DNA of 64,000 nucleotides from positions 124,001-188,000 of the forward strand of contig JACJZT010000005.1 in assembly GCA_020635455.1 (NCBI GenBank). The letters are read 5' to 3'. Below, one piece after another: positions 54,136 through 63,968 of this stretch (position 1 is its first letter; the number at the start of each line of letters is the position of its first letter). The notes beneath the pieces were generated by a model that made no database searches, was not told where the DNA came from, and was given only the letters and a program-made list of their open reading frames with translations. Made by a program: the position numbers and the translations under genes. The DNA is from Flavobacteriales bacterium (GTDB lineage: Bacteria > Bacteroidota > Bacteroidia > NS11-12g > UBA9320).

Positions 54136-54674
54136 TTAACCGATAAAGTTCCCTGAAGGTTTTTTATCCGGTATCGTGTAAAATTCTGATCCGACTCAAA
54201 TCCGGTCCCGTACAGAATTTCATCAGCAGTCTTTATTTTGATGAAATTATCGGTATAGATCTTTTCCTGTCGCTGGTCCCAAATCAGTTTTTCCGTTTCC
54301 AATTCTTCGCCGATCGAATTTACAACGTGAACGTTGTTTCGCACTTCAATTATCTTCCTAACCTCATAACTTATGGCATAATTGGCTCTCAGCGAGCTTT
54401 CAACTTTACCGCTCCTATTGTAAAATTTCCCTTTTACCCCTTTTTTCATTTCCATATAAGGCTCCGTTTTTTGAGGGTATCTTTCCATGAGTGGAGAAAT
54501 GACCTTTGCCTTTAAAAATCCTGAATCGGTATAGGTCAGTACCACATCGGTTGCCCTTTCTACACCGGGGTTGGCATTAATGCTTTTTACTTTTTTTAAT
54601 TTCTCGGCATCCTTGCTGCACGATACCAACAGTACCGAAAATAAAAAGAATAAATACACTGCTAACCTGCACAT
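54132..54674 (-). CDS. lptC: LPS export periplasmic protein LptC
   Basis: The 180-residue protein has a lipoprotein signal (MCRLAVYLFFLFSVLLVSCS) and an LptC/OstA-like fold: TDVVLTYTDSGFLKAKVISP, YPQKTEPYMEMKKGVKGKFY, then NVHVVNSIGEELETEKLIWD with QEKIYTDNFIKI. LptC links the inner-membrane LptB2FG to the LptA bridge for lipopolysaccharide transport. The gene lies seven bases downstream of the outer-membrane protein gene, in the order usual for the phylum. Confidence 0.88.
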   Translation of the reverse strand: MCRLAVYLFFLFSVLLVSCSKDAEKLKKVKSINANPGVERATDVVLTYTDSGFLKAKVISPLMERYPQKTEPYMEMKKGVKGKFYNRSGKVESSLRANYAISYEVRKIIEVRNNVHVVNSIGEELETEKLIWDQRQEKIYTDNFIKIKTADEILYGTGFESDQNFTRYRIKNLQGTLSVK

Positions 54675-54680
54675 AACGCT

Positions 54681-56012
54681 CTAGTTGAACAGTCTTTTGT
54701 TAAACCAGCTGTCTGAAAAATTTAAGCCTAGCGTAATCCTGAAAAAATCTTCGCGAATCAGGTTATCCTTTTGGGTCCCACGCGTTACATATTCACCGGT
54801 TACAAAGATCCTTGAAGTAATTCGCACCCTGGTACCATCCGGCTTTTTATGCATTTTAACAAAAGGAAAACCCAATCCGGCTGAAAATCCCGTCTCGCTG
54901 ATTTTGGTATCGTTGATGTTAATGTATCCGGTATTGTGATTGACACCTACAGAGTAACGGATGCTTTTGAGGTAATTCTGTATTTTATTGTCCTTCACCG
55001 TTCTGTCGTAAATCGGCTGAGGACATATAAAAAACCCCAGTGAATACTTCTGATCGTTGCTGAAATTGGAATTATCGTTAAAAATATTTCTATACTGACT
55101 CCAGTTGGTATTTTTAAAACCTGCCATCAATTGCCACTTTTCCTGATTTCCAACTGCATAGGACAGACTTATGGAAGATGGAATTTTCACGGTGGCATTA
55201 TTGCCCCGGATGTTTAAAATAGTATCCCACAATACTTCCGTGGATGTAAAATATTCAGTATACGTATACGCAAAACGATCAACTTCACCTTTAAGTTTAG
55301 TTCCGGTGGTAAATACCAAGCCTAAAATATGTCGGGTTCCGGAATCTTTATTCAGGTGGATCTGCATACCAAGATCAAACTGGCTTCCTTTGAGAAAAAT
55401 GGAATTCTCTTCGGCATAGCTGGTCATAAACCTACTGCCGGGATATCTTCTTCTTTGTGTTTCCGAAACCTGACCAAAGAGATAGGAATAATTAAAGCCT
55501 ACACTGATGTTCGGATGAATTTCAGAAGCAAAACCCAGATTGAATCTTGATAATCCTCCATTTCCTTCAAATTCATTTCTTAGTGAGATACCTGAAGAAT
55601 CCTTAATGTTGACGATGTTATAACCTACATCCGAAAAAGGTAGTAGCCCAATGGCAAGTCCTCCGCGCAATTTTTCAACCGGCACCCCTAGTGCGATGTT
55701 GTTGAATCCTGAATTGGTAAACTTTTGACTCTCCGCTGAATTCGAAACATTTCCAAGGTCCATGTAAGTAGCCACATTGAAAGCGCTTTGTTTAAGTGCA
55801 GATAGCGACGCCGGGTTGTCAAAGGAAAAATTTCCCTCGAAACGATAAGCGCCTCCATTTCTTCCTACCGCAATGTTGTCTGCAAAACCTGAGTAATGAG
55901 GAACCCCTATGCCAAACAGCGAATACGGAGATCGAAAGTTTTGTTGAGCACCCGCCTGAAAGGAAAAACCGAAAATAAATAAAAAGGACGCTAATCTATA
56001 CTTCAGGTGCAT
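54681..56012 (-). CDS. Conserved outer-membrane beta-barrel protein
   Basis: The 443-residue protein has a signal peptide (LASFLFIFGFSFQAGAQQNF) and a beta-barrel-like sequence: FRSPYSLFGIGVPHYSGFAD, GGLAIGLLPFSDVGYNIVNI, LGFASEIHPNISVGFNYSYL, and a C-terminal RITLGLNFSDSWFNKRLFN. The family is widely conserved in Bacteroidota, commonly between the pantothenate kinase gene and lptC, as here. It is likely an outer-membrane porin or assembly factor; no exact function is known. Its start overlaps the coaX gene by 17 bp. Confidence 0.75.
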   Translation of the reverse strand: MHLKYRLASFLFIFGFSFQAGAQQNFRSPYSLFGIGVPHYSGFADNIAVGRNGGAYRFEGNFSFDNPASLSALKQSAFNVATYMDLGNVSNSAESQKFTNSGFNNIALGVPVEKLRGGLAIGLLPFSDVGYNIVNIKDSSGISLRNEFEGNGGLSRFNLGFASEIHPNISVGFNYSYLFGQVSETQRRRYPGSRFMTSYAEENSIFLKGSQFDLGMQIHLNKDSGTRHILGLVFTTGTKLKGEVDRFAYTYTEYFTSTEVLWDTILNIRGNNATVKIPSSISLSYAVGNQEKWQLMAGFKNTNWSQYRNIFNDNSNFSNDQKYSLGFFICPQPIYDRTVKDNKIQNYLKSIRYSVGVNHNTGYININDTKISETGFSAGLGFPFVKMHKKPDGTRVRITSRIFVTGEYVTRGTQKDNLIREDFFRITLGLNFSDSWFNKRLFN

Positions 56013-56718
56013 TGTGTTTTAAGATGTGATATAGTCCTTTCAAGACGAGATTTGAATCCGCAAATATCGTACCTTTAAGCTTATCAGAAAAGTAAGAAGC
56101 GTCTCCGCCCGTCATAATTATGTTTAATCCTTTATGATCCTTTTCATAATGGTCAATAAACCCTTGCATCTCGGATTGTAAGCCATACATCACCCCACTT
56201 AGAATTGCCTCATCTGTACTCTGACCCAAGGGTGAATACTTCAATTTTTTTGAGATAAGTGGCAGCCTTCCTGTAAAATCATTCAGAGACCTGAAACGAA
56301 TGTCCAATCCGGGCGAAATGCTTCCGCCGGAATATTCACCTCTGAAATTTACAAAATCATACTTTACGCAGGTTCCTGCATCGATCACCAGATTGTTTTG
56401 ATTTGGGTAAAGTGACCATGCAGCAATAACAGAAGCAAGCCGATCGTTTCCGAGCGTTTCCGGTGTTTTATATAAGTTCCTTATTGGCAATTTTGTGTGA
56501 TGATTTAATAGAATTAAAGTGTTGAATCTATCGTAGAACGGCGTTGTGTCGGCATTTGTTACATTAGAAATAATAACGGGTATGCTTTTTTCAACTTCAT
56601 TGCAATACCATTGCAAACCTTCCATATTCTCAAAATGAAACGTGTTTTGCAGAGTACCATCCTTAAATACAGCTGCTTTAATTCGGGTATTTCCTATATC
56701 AATACATAAACTAATCAA
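55996..56718 (-). CDS. coaX: Type III pantothenate kinase
   Basis: The 240-residue enzyme performs the first step of coenzyme A synthesis, phosphorylating pantothenate. It belongs to the ASKHA fold: MISLCIDIGNTRIKAAVFKD at the start, the catalytic LVIDAGTCVKYDFVNFRGEY, GGSISPGLDIRFRSLNDFTG and LPLISKKLKYSPLGQSTDEA, then MTGGDASYFSDKL. Complete and normal length. It overlaps birA by eight bases. Confidence 0.95.
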   Translation of the reverse strand: MISLCIDIGNTRIKAAVFKDGTLQNTFHFENMEGLQWYCNEVEKSIPVIISNVTNADTTPFYDRFNTLILLNHHTKLPIRNLYKTPETLGNDRLASVIAAWSLYPNQNNLVIDAGTCVKYDFVNFRGEYSGGSISPGLDIRFRSLNDFTGRLPLISKKLKYSPLGQSTDEAILSGVMYGLQSEMQGFIDHYEKDHKGLNIIMTGGDASYFSDKLKGTIFADSNLVLKGLYHILKHNAPEV

Positions 56719-57466
56719 AACTAACTTCCTTGTGATTAAATGCAGTTATAATATCGTTCCTCTCTATAAGCAATTGCCCTTTTTCATTAACCTTTACGAT
56801 GCTTCCTTCAAATCGTCCTTCCCTGCTGCGAAAATACCGCTTTATATTGCTTTGGTATAAAGCTTCATTGTATTCCTTCAAAATTTTCGATTCTTCCTCC
56901 CCTCCTATGAAGGCCATCTTTTTATTCAATTCATTCAGCGTTAATAAGAACACCTCTTCGGTTTGAAGCTTCTTTCCTTTTACTGTGTAAATTGAACATG
57001 CGGAATTTAGCGTATCGGGAAAAGAATCTTCATTAACATTTATTCCCGCACCCAGGATCATGTGCTTTATCAAATGGCAAGTTAAGACGGTTTCAATTAA
57101 TACACCCGCTATTTTTTTATCCGATACATAAATGTCGTTAGGCCATTTAACGGTGACCTCTTCCGAAAGATATAATTTTAATACTTCACGGATAGCCAGG
57201 GAAACCGACATATTAAACAGGGATAATTTTTCTGCCGGAACGTTCAAATCCTTACAAATAACACTGAATAAAACATTTTTATCCTTTCCCGAATGCCATA
57301 CGTTTCCGGGCATTCCTCTTCCGGAAGACTGATAAGCTGCCCGAATCACCTCACCATGTATGGCATTACCCGATCTTAGCCGATCGTATGCATAAGAATT
57401 GGTAGATTCAATTTCCTGAAAAAAATGAATGTTGTGATTCTTGAAAAAAAACGCATTGTCAGGCAT
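56711..57466 (-). CDS. birA: Biotin--[acetyl-CoA-carboxylase] ligase
   Basis: The 251-residue protein attaches biotin to the acetyl-CoA carboxylase carrier protein. It has the biotin-binding SSGRGMPGNVWHS loop (the family GRGRxGRxW region), the catalytic VKWPNDIYVSDKKIAGVLIE, and LGAGINVNEDSFP. It lacks the N-terminal DNA-binding domain seen in the E. coli enzyme, so it is a monofunctional ligase. Divergent from rsfS. Confidence 0.93.
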   Translation of the reverse strand: MPDNAFFFKNHNIHFFQEIESTNSYAYDRLRSGNAIHGEVIRAAYQSSGRGMPGNVWHSGKDKNVLFSVICKDLNVPAEKLSLFNMSVSLAIREVLKLYLSEEVTVKWPNDIYVSDKKIAGVLIETVLTCHLIKHMILGAGINVNEDSFPDTLNSACSIYTVKGKKLQTEEVFLLTLNELNKKMAFIGGEEESKILKEYNEALYQSNIKRYFRSREGRFEGSIVKVNEKGQLLIERNDIITAFNHKEVSFD

Positions 57467-57621
57467 AGGACAAAGTTACGTTCATCCGATCACTCTTGGG
57501 AATGGAATTCTTATTAATGCCTTCTAATCTTAAATTGAAAATAATTTAACAATTATATCAGGTTCAATTCATAGAATTTTGCGACTTTTGTGTTTTAAAT
57601 AGTTAAGAACCTAAATACTGA

Positions 57622-57993
57622 ATGTTGAAAAAAGCCGATCCGGGCGTTATACTGGCCGAAATTGCAGTAAAAGGAATGCAAGAAAAAAAGGCCAAAAAAA
57701 TTTTAAAAATTGATCTGAGGAAACTGGGGATATCCATCGCAGACCTTTTTGTAATTTGTCACGGTACCTCCGATAAACAAGTAGATGCCATCGCAGATTC
57801 TGTTGAAGAAGAGATCCGAAAGGCAACCGGTGAAAAGCCTTTTAGCAGGGAAGGATTTCAAACAGCCGAATGGATCATACTCGATTATGTGAACGTGGTG
57901 GTCCACATTTTTAATCCTGAAAAAAGGCAATTTTACTCTCTCGAAGACCTTTGGAGTGATGGTGAGCACACCGAATACCCCGACCTTGATTAA
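57622..57993 (+). CDS. rsfS: Ribosome silencing factor RsfS
   Basis: The 123-residue protein has the RsfS/DUF143 pattern: ADLFVICHGTSDKQVDAIAD, GEKPFSREGFQTAEWIILDY and VVVHIFNPEKRQFYSLEDLW. It binds ribosomal protein L14 and prevents subunit joining under low nutrients. Complete; its last four bases overlap the convergent gene. Confidence 0.95.
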   Translation: MLKKADPGVILAEIAVKGMQEKKAKKILKIDLRKLGISIADLFVICHGTSDKQVDAIADSVEEEIRKATGEKPFSREGFQTAEWIILDYVNVVVHIFNPEKRQFYSLEDLWSDGEHTEYPDLD

Positions 57994-58769
57994 AGTTTTA
58001 GGATACGTCCTGAGTATACCGGATCGCCCTTCGGGTTCAATACCCTAACAACATATTCACCTTTAACTTCCCAACGCATGTCGAATGTATTTTTGGCGAA
58101 TCGCAGATATTCCCTGCGGATAAATTTTCCATTCCGATCGTATAACTCCAAAACGTATGGATCTGCAACTTCCTGATTTATCAACACTGTTAACTCTTCA
58201 ACCACAGGATTTGGATAGGTTTTCAGACTCAAAACGGCCGTATTAAGAACTTCCGGGGCTCCTTCATCCAGTTTTAGATCTTTCACATAGTTCTTCATAG
58301 ACAGTACCACGGAGTCTTCAACGTTTACCATTTCAGTAAACCTGTATTCTTTTAAAAGAGTTAGCTGTTTGTTACTTTTTATGAACTTTGGCGGGTACAT
58401 TACCACGACCAATACCGGAAGTTGCCGGTCCTTTCCCCTGTCAAATGAGATCTCCCTTATGACCACATCACCATACCCTTCAGCCTGAATACGAAGTGCT
58501 CTATCTTGAATCTCGGAATGGATGAACCTACCCATACTTGAATAAAAAATAAACCTGTTCGTATCCGAAACACCCTTTCTGTATTCAAACATGTTTTTGG
58601 ATTTAGGGAACGAATCTTTTCCGTAAAATTGCCAAACCCTGGCATGTACAATCGGATTGAAATTTTCATCTACCACCCTTAAATAACCGATTTTCCATAC
58701 CGGACAGGCAAAGGAAAAGGTCGTTAGAAACAAGGATAAAAATGCTGCTAAAACGTAATTCTTTTTCAT
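57990..58769 (-). CDS. Exported protein with a T9SS-like C-terminal domain
   Basis: The 259-residue protein has a signal peptide (MKKNYVLAAFLSLFLTTFSF) and a Bacteroidota carboxypeptidase-like middle region (GYLRVVDENFNPIVHARVWQ, RIQAEGYGDVVIREISFD). The C-terminal domain resembles a type A T9SS signal (LKTYPNPVVEELTVLINQEV, YVVRVLNPKGDPVYSGRILK). No enzyme motif was recognised. It is a likely surface or secreted protein of unknown function. Confidence 0.7.
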   Translation of the reverse strand: MKKNYVLAAFLSLFLTTFSFACPVWKIGYLRVVDENFNPIVHARVWQFYGKDSFPKSKNMFEYRKGVSDTNRFIFYSSMGRFIHSEIQDRALRIQAEGYGDVVIREISFDRGKDRQLPVLVVVMYPPKFIKSNKQLTLLKEYRFTEMVNVEDSVVLSMKNYVKDLKLDEGAPEVLNTAVLSLKTYPNPVVEELTVLINQEVADPYVLELYDRNGKFIRREYLRFAKNTFDMRWEVKGEYVVRVLNPKGDPVYSGRILKL

Positions 58770-58884
58770 ATATACCTCCTATTTTATAACTAAGTTAGAG
58801 GAATATTATTGTTTATCAGGATCGTTTTTACAAATGGCTTTGCCCGGTTTACAAGCTAGAAAAAAAACTCGGGCCTATTAAAGA

Positions 58885-59775
58885 TTAGGTAACACGACCC
58901 GGGATCTCATCGGGTTTCCGCTTTCGCTTCCATCGTTTGTGTGTCCACAGCCAGAACTGCGGTGCATTGAGAATGTCTTTTTCAAGCCGGCGTGTGTGTA
59001 TTTCGCTGATCTCACCTTCCTTCATTTGGGATGGGTCGTGCACGAGTACTTCAGCACGCATTTCATAATAACCCCTTCTTACTTTAGATACGCTGATAAA
59101 TACAACCGGATAATTGTATTCCCTTGAAAACTTTTCTGTTCCGATCAGAATTGCGGTTTCCTGATTTAAAAATCGGGTCCAGTATACTTTTTTACTGTGG
59201 GTTGGTGACTGATCGGTGGCAAAAATGGTCGCTGTAATTCTATCCTTATTTCCCTCCAAACCAAGTCTTACTTGTCGGTTTGACAAAAGATCGATCCCAA
59301 ACTTCCCTCGACTTTCTAAAAATTTCTCGTTGAAGAACGAATTGCTCATGGGTGTATATATCCCGACCACATCATGCTTTAGCTGCTGACCCAGAATGCA
59401 GCCATTCATTTCCCAGTTTTGGTAATGGCCACCGGTAATAAGGATGCTTTGACCTTTTTCAAAATATTCATCAACCACTTCTGCATTGAGCAGAATAGCC
59501 CGTTTGTTGAGTTCGGCGGTTGTTAAACTAAACATTTTTATGCTTTCCACGATCAGGTCGCAAAAATGCATATAAAACTTTTTTTCGATGGATTTAATGT
59601 CAGACAGATCTTTGTCAGGAAAAGAGTTCTTCAGGTTTCCACGAACCACTTCCTGCCGGTATCCAATCAATTTATAGATCACCAGATACAGGAAATCCGA
59701 AAAAATATATAAGACCCTGTGCGGCAGGTAAGACATTGGCTTGAGAATCAAATAAAAAAGTAATCTACTTAACAT
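58885..59775 (-). CDS. Lipid A biosynthesis acyltransferase (LpxL/HtrB family)
   Basis: The 296-residue protein has an N-terminal membrane segment and the catalytic HxxxxE motif in ILITGGHYQNWEMNGCILGQ (residues about 113-132), plus FGIDLLSNRQVRLGLEGNKD and FATDQSPTHSKKVYWTRF with the conserved glycine/asp region. It adds a secondary acyl chain to lipid A at the inner membrane. The exact member (LpxL or a paralogue) cannot be decided. It lies 37 bp downstream of the end of rlmN on the same strand. Confidence 0.9.
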   Translation of the reverse strand: MLSRLLFYLILKPMSYLPHRVLYIFSDFLYLVIYKLIGYRQEVVRGNLKNSFPDKDLSDIKSIEKKFYMHFCDLIVESIKMFSLTTAELNKRAILLNAEVVDEYFEKGQSILITGGHYQNWEMNGCILGQQLKHDVVGIYTPMSNSFFNEKFLESRGKFGIDLLSNRQVRLGLEGNKDRITATIFATDQSPTHSKKVYWTRFLNQETAILIGTEKFSREYNYPVVFISVSKVRRGYYEMRAEVLVHDPSQMKEGEISEIHTRRLEKDILNAPQFWLWTHKRWKRKRKPDEIPGRVT

Positions 59776-59812
59776 TATTTGGTTTTATGATTTGATCCCG
59801 GACACATCTTTT

Positions 59813-60850
59813 TTACAATTTATTGGCCAATTGGCCGCAGGCTGCATCAATATCTTTACCTCTGCTGCGCCGGATGTTTACAATAAGTTTATTCTTCTCC
59901 AGTACGGAAGCAAATTTTTCAATCTTTTCAATGCCCGAAGATTTATACTCTGCAAATTGAATGGGATTGTACTCGATCAGGTTTATTTTACATTTTACTT
60001 TTCTGGCAAAAACAACCAATTCATTCGCTTCCTCAATATGATCGTTCGTGTCATTGATCACACAATATTCCAGTGTGACCCTTGTTCCGGTTTTATCGTA
60101 AAAATAATTTAAAGCTTCAGCCAGTGACTCAAGATCGTTGCTTTCATTGATCGGCATGATGGATGTCCTCCTGACATCATTGGCAGCGTGTAAAGACAAA
60201 GCCAGGTTGAATTTTACCTCTTCATCACCCAGTTTCCGGATCATCTTTACGATCCCCGCCGTGCTCAGGGTAATTCGCTGAGGACTCATTCCCAAGCCGT
60301 GCTCGCCTGTAATGTGTTCAATGCTTTTCATCACATTGGCATAATTCAGTAAAGGTTCGCCCATACCCATGTATACGATGTTGCTTAAGGGTATTTGATA
60401 ATTTTCAATGGCAAGTTTTCCAAGCAAGACCACCTGGTCGTAAATTTCTGCAGGTTCAAGATTGCGCTGCCTTTCGAGGTAACCTGTTGCACAAAATTTA
60501 CAACTCAAACTACATCCGACCTGGCTGCTGACACAAGCGGTCATACGCTTGCTGGAAGGAATAAGAACACCCTCAACCATATTTCCATCCCAGAGCCTGA
60601 AGGCTACTTTAATGGTTTTGTCCCTGCTTATTTGTTTGCTGTAAAGTTCGGCTTTCCGGAAAACGAACTCCGACTTCAGCTTTTCCCTCAGGTCGAGGGA
60701 AAGGTTGGTCATTTCATCAAAATCAGATGCAAATTTTTTCCATATCCATTCGTGTACCTGAAGGGCTCTGAACGACTTCTCCCCATATTTTGAAAGGGAA
60801 TTTTTCAGATCATCCAGCGAAAGGGTTCGTATGTCCTTTAAATCGGAGAT
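59813..60850 (-). CDS. rlmN: 23S rRNA (adenine-2503-C2)-methyltransferase; noncanonical start
   Basis: RlmN methylates A2503 of 23S rRNA and A37 of some tRNAs. Visible are the N-terminal helical domain (DIRTLSLDDLKNSLSKYGEK, residues about 6-25), the radical SAM cluster motif GCSLSCKFCATGY, IPLSNIVYMGMGEPLLNYAN, and the C-terminal catalytic Cys in IDAACGQL. The first ATG in frame is at 60712, but 46 further residues clearly belonging to the family lie upstream, starting at an ATC codon at 60850. An in-frame TAA lies a few codons before that. The total of 345 residues equals the usual RlmN length. Confidence 0.88.
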   Translation of the reverse strand: MSDLKDIRTLSLDDLKNSLSKYGEKSFRALQVHEWIWKKFASDFDEMTNLSLDLREKLKSEFVFRKAELYSKQISRDKTIKVAFRLWDGNMVEGVLIPSSKRMTACVSSQVGCSLSCKFCATGYLERQRNLEPAEIYDQVVLLGKLAIENYQIPLSNIVYMGMGEPLLNYANVMKSIEHITGEHGLGMSPQRITLSTAGIVKMIRKLGDEEVKFNLALSLHAANDVRRTSIMPINESNDLESLAEALNYFYDKTGTRVTLEYCVINDTNDHIEEANELVVFARKVKCKINLIEYNPIQFAEYKSSGIEKIEKFASVLEKNKLIVNIRRSRGKDIDAACGQLANKL

Positions 60851-60927
60851 AAGTTTTAAGGTAAAAAATTATAAACGTAAAGTGCAAAATGCAATGCCTC
60901 CGGGACCTATTGGCTTTAGTGACCCTA

Positions 60928-63798
60928 CTACTTTGTTTTTCGCTTTACTTCTACTTCCTTATAGGTTTCAAAATTATCTCCGATCTTAACATCGTTGTAA
61001 TTCTTAACCTGAATTCCACATTCAAATCCTTTTAAAACTTCCTTGGCATCGTCTTTGAACCGCTTTAAGGTCTCGATTTCACCATCGTGAATTACTACTC
61101 CATCCCGGATAATTCGCAACTTATTGTTTCGTTCTACTTTGCCTGTAAGGACATAGCAACCGGCAATGGTACCAACTTTTGTGATCTTGAACACTTCTCT
61201 CACCTCAATGGTAGAGGTAACCTCTTCTTTATATTCAGGATCCAACAATCCTTCGATGGCCGATTTGATCTCCTCAATAGCATGATAAATTACCGAATAG
61301 GTCTTGATCTCGATGGATTCATCCTCGGCAAGTTTTTTGGCAGATTGTGCAGGTCGTACATTAAATCCAAGAATGATTGCATCCGAAGCCGTTGCGAGCA
61401 ATACATCCGATTCTGTGATCTGACCCACGCCTTTATGGATCACATTAACCTGAACTTCTTCCTTCGACAACTTAAGCAATGAGTCGCTTAAGGCCTCAAC
61501 AGAACCATCAACATCCCCTTTAACGATCAACTTCAATTCTTTGAACGATCCAACTGCCAAACGACGTCCTATTTCTTCGAGAGTAATGTGTTTGGATGCC
61601 CTGATTCCCTGTTCTCTTTGTAATTGTGTTCTTCGGTTCGCAATTTCTTTGGCCGAATTTTCATCTTCAAATACGGTAAACAGATCTCCTGCGGTTGGGG
61701 CTCCCTGGAAACCTAAAACACTTACCGGTGTTGAAGGACCTGCTTTCTCTATCCTCTGCTCTCTTTCGTTGAAAAGGGCTCTTACACGTCCATAATGACT
61801 TCCGGCGAGTACAAAGTCTCCTACCTTAATGGTTCCTTCCTGAACCAGAATAGAAGATACCACACCTTTACCCTTGTCGATATGGGTTTCCATGACCGTA
61901 CCTTTTGCACGCTTATTTGGATTGGCCTTCAATTCAAGAATTTCGGCTTCAAGCAATACCTTATCAAGGAGTTTTTCAATGTTCAGACCTTTTTTGGCAG
62001 AAATTTCCTGACTCTGGTATTTTCCACCCCACTCCTCTACGAGAATGTTCATTGAAGATAATTGTTCCCGGATCCTGTCGGCATTTGCTCCGTCTTTATC
62101 AATTTTGTTGTAGGCAAAAACAATTGGAACCCCGGCAGCCTGTGCATGTGCAATGGCTTCCTTGGTTTGAGGCATCACACTGTCGTCGGCTGCAATTACA
62201 ATTATAACGATATCCGTTACCTTGGCACCCCTGGCTCTCATTGCAGTAAATGCCTCGTGACCCGGAGTGTCGATAAAGGTTATTTTCTTTTTATTTTCAA
62301 GAGTAACTTCGTAAGCCGCCACGTGTTGGGTAATTCCACCCGCTTCACCCGCGATCACATTCGTGTCCCTTATATAATCGAGTAAAGAGGTTTTTCCGTG
62401 ATCGACGTGTCCCATTATGGTAACGATCGGTGGACGTTCTACAAGATCTTTTGGATCATCCTCTTCTTCTTCAATGTCATCCTGTTCGGCAGCATCCACA
62501 AAAACCACTTCATACCCGAAGTTTTCGGCAAGAAGAGTAATGATCTCAGCGTCGAGGCGCTGATTGATGGAGATCATAATTCCAAGTGAAAAACAAACAG
62601 TAATGATCTCGTTCACTTTTATGTCCATCATGGAAGCCAGCTCGTTGGCGGTTACAAATTCGGTTACGTGAATTTGCTTGCTTTCAATTTCTCTTTGGAT
62701 CACCCGCTCTTCCTGATTGGCAAGATAACGGTCTTTTCGCTCCTTACGTGCTTTCTGACGTGATTTACCACCTTTTCCACTGAGATTTTGATTTCCGATC
62801 TTAGCAAACGTTTGTTTCATTTGCTTTTGAACATCCTTATCGCTTATCTCATCTTTTTTGAAACCGGTTTTAGACTTTCGGTCATCCTCCTTTACCTCAT
62901 TTCGTTTGGAGAATTGACTACCAAGTGCTTTTGTATCAATTTTTTCAGGGGTGTGTTTGCGCTTTCTTTTTTTCTTGTCGGCATCCTCATTCACCACCTT
63001 TTTCCGTACGATCGGTGCAGGGATCTTGATCTTACCCATAACCGACAAGCCTTTTAATTTAGGCGCATTGGCCCGGATCACCTGATCATCTTCTTCCTCT
63101 TCATCCTTCTCCTCACTTTTTTGTGTGTCCTCGCTTTCAGTTTTATCCTTCGTTTGATCTTTGGTTTCTGCAGAAGTATCAGAAGGAGCATCAACTTCAG
63201 TTTCCTTTGACGCATCAGACTTTATAAGTTCGGTTTCATCCGGTTTGTTCTCAACGGTTATGGTTTCGTCTTTTGCAACAATTGACTCACCGGGATCTTT
63301 CGTTTCGTCCTGTTCTGCGGAAGGCAGAGACTCAGTTTCTTTCTTTTCTTTTGCTTTAGATTTCTCCTTTTTGGGAGCAAGGTCAATTTTTCCTACAACT
63401 TTAAGCCCTTCTACCTTTTTCTTTTCTTCTACTACGGGAATTTCTTCAACCGGTGGTTCTTCAGGAACAACTTTTGAAACAGACCCAAGGTCTTTTACCA
63501 AAAGTGTATCTTCTTCAACATCCTCAGGTTGGTTTTTAGGTTTTGCAGGGACATTTTCAACAATGTGCTCCCTGTCCCTTTTCATTTGAATTTCAATGTT
63601 CTTGGATTGATCTTTGGCCTTTTTATCTGACTGAAAATCCTGTAAAAGAATTTCATAGCTCGCCTGATCTAATTTTGAAGTCGGTTTAGTGTCTTCAAGA
63701 TTAATACCCTTTTTCTGGAGGTGCTCCACTATGGTATGCACACCTACTCCAAGTTCACCTGCTACTTTGGCTAACCTGTATGTTTTTTCTTCTGGCAT
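60928..63798 (-). CDS. infB: Translation initiation factor IF-2
   Basis: The ~956-residue GTPase brings initiator tRNA to the 30S subunit. The N-terminal IF2_N domain (RLAKVAGELGVGVHTIVEHL) is followed by a long charged, low-complexity linker (residues about 90-400, rich in Glu, Lys and Thr). Then come a second IF2_N-like region, the G domain with GHVDHGKTSLLDYI (G1), DTPGHEAFTAMRARGAKVTD (G3) and YNKIDKD (G4), and the C-terminal IF2/EF-Tu-like domains. Start set at 63798 (MPEEKTYR), since the preceding in-frame codons are not part of the family pattern. Confidence 0.96.
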   Translation of the reverse strand: MPEEKTYRLAKVAGELGVGVHTIVEHLQKKGINLEDTKPTSKLDQASYEILLQDFQSDKKAKDQSKNIEIQMKRDREHIVENVPAKPKNQPEDVEEDTLLVKDLGSVSKVVPEEPPVEEIPVVEEKKKVEGLKVVGKIDLAPKKEKSKAKEKKETESLPSAEQDETKDPGESIVAKDETITVENKPDETELIKSDASKETEVDAPSDTSAETKDQTKDKTESEDTQKSEEKDEEEEDDQVIRANAPKLKGLSVMGKIKIPAPIVRKKVVNEDADKKKRKRKHTPEKIDTKALGSQFSKRNEVKEDDRKSKTGFKKDEISDKDVQKQMKQTFAKIGNQNLSGKGGKSRQKARKERKDRYLANQEERVIQREIESKQIHVTEFVTANELASMMDIKVNEIITVCFSLGIMISINQRLDAEIITLLAENFGYEVVFVDAAEQDDIEEEEDDPKDLVERPPIVTIMGHVDHGKTSLLDYIRDTNVIAGEAGGITQHVAAYEVTLENKKKITFIDTPGHEAFTAMRARGAKVTDIVIIVIAADDSVMPQTKEAIAHAQAAGVPIVFAYNKIDKDGANADRIREQLSSMNILVEEWGGKYQSQEISAKKGLNIEKLLDKVLLEAEILELKANPNKRAKGTVMETHIDKGKGVVSSILVQEGTIKVGDFVLAGSHYGRVRALFNEREQRIEKAGPSTPVSVLGFQGAPTAGDLFTVFEDENSAKEIANRRTQLQREQGIRASKHITLEEIGRRLAVGSFKELKLIVKGDVDGSVEALSDSLLKLSKEEVQVNVIHKGVGQITESDVLLATASDAIILGFNVRPAQSAKKLAEDESIEIKTYSVIYHAIEEIKSAIEGLLDPEYKEEVTSTIEVREVFKITKVGTIAGCYVLTGKVERNNKLRIIRDGVVIHDGEIETLKRFKDDAKEVLKGFECGIQVKNYNDVKIGDNFETYKEVEVKRKTK

Positions 63799-63968
63799 CT
63801 TCTGTTCTGTCCCTTTTTTATTTTGAATGTTAAAACTCACAGAAGGAGGCATTTCCAAACCGGGTATGTCCTTCTGATTATTTCATCTTACCTGTATTAA
63901 ATTTTTTCACTTTGTTACAAGTGTATGTTTAATTTATAACATTTGAAAAATAAAATCACTGATGGGCC

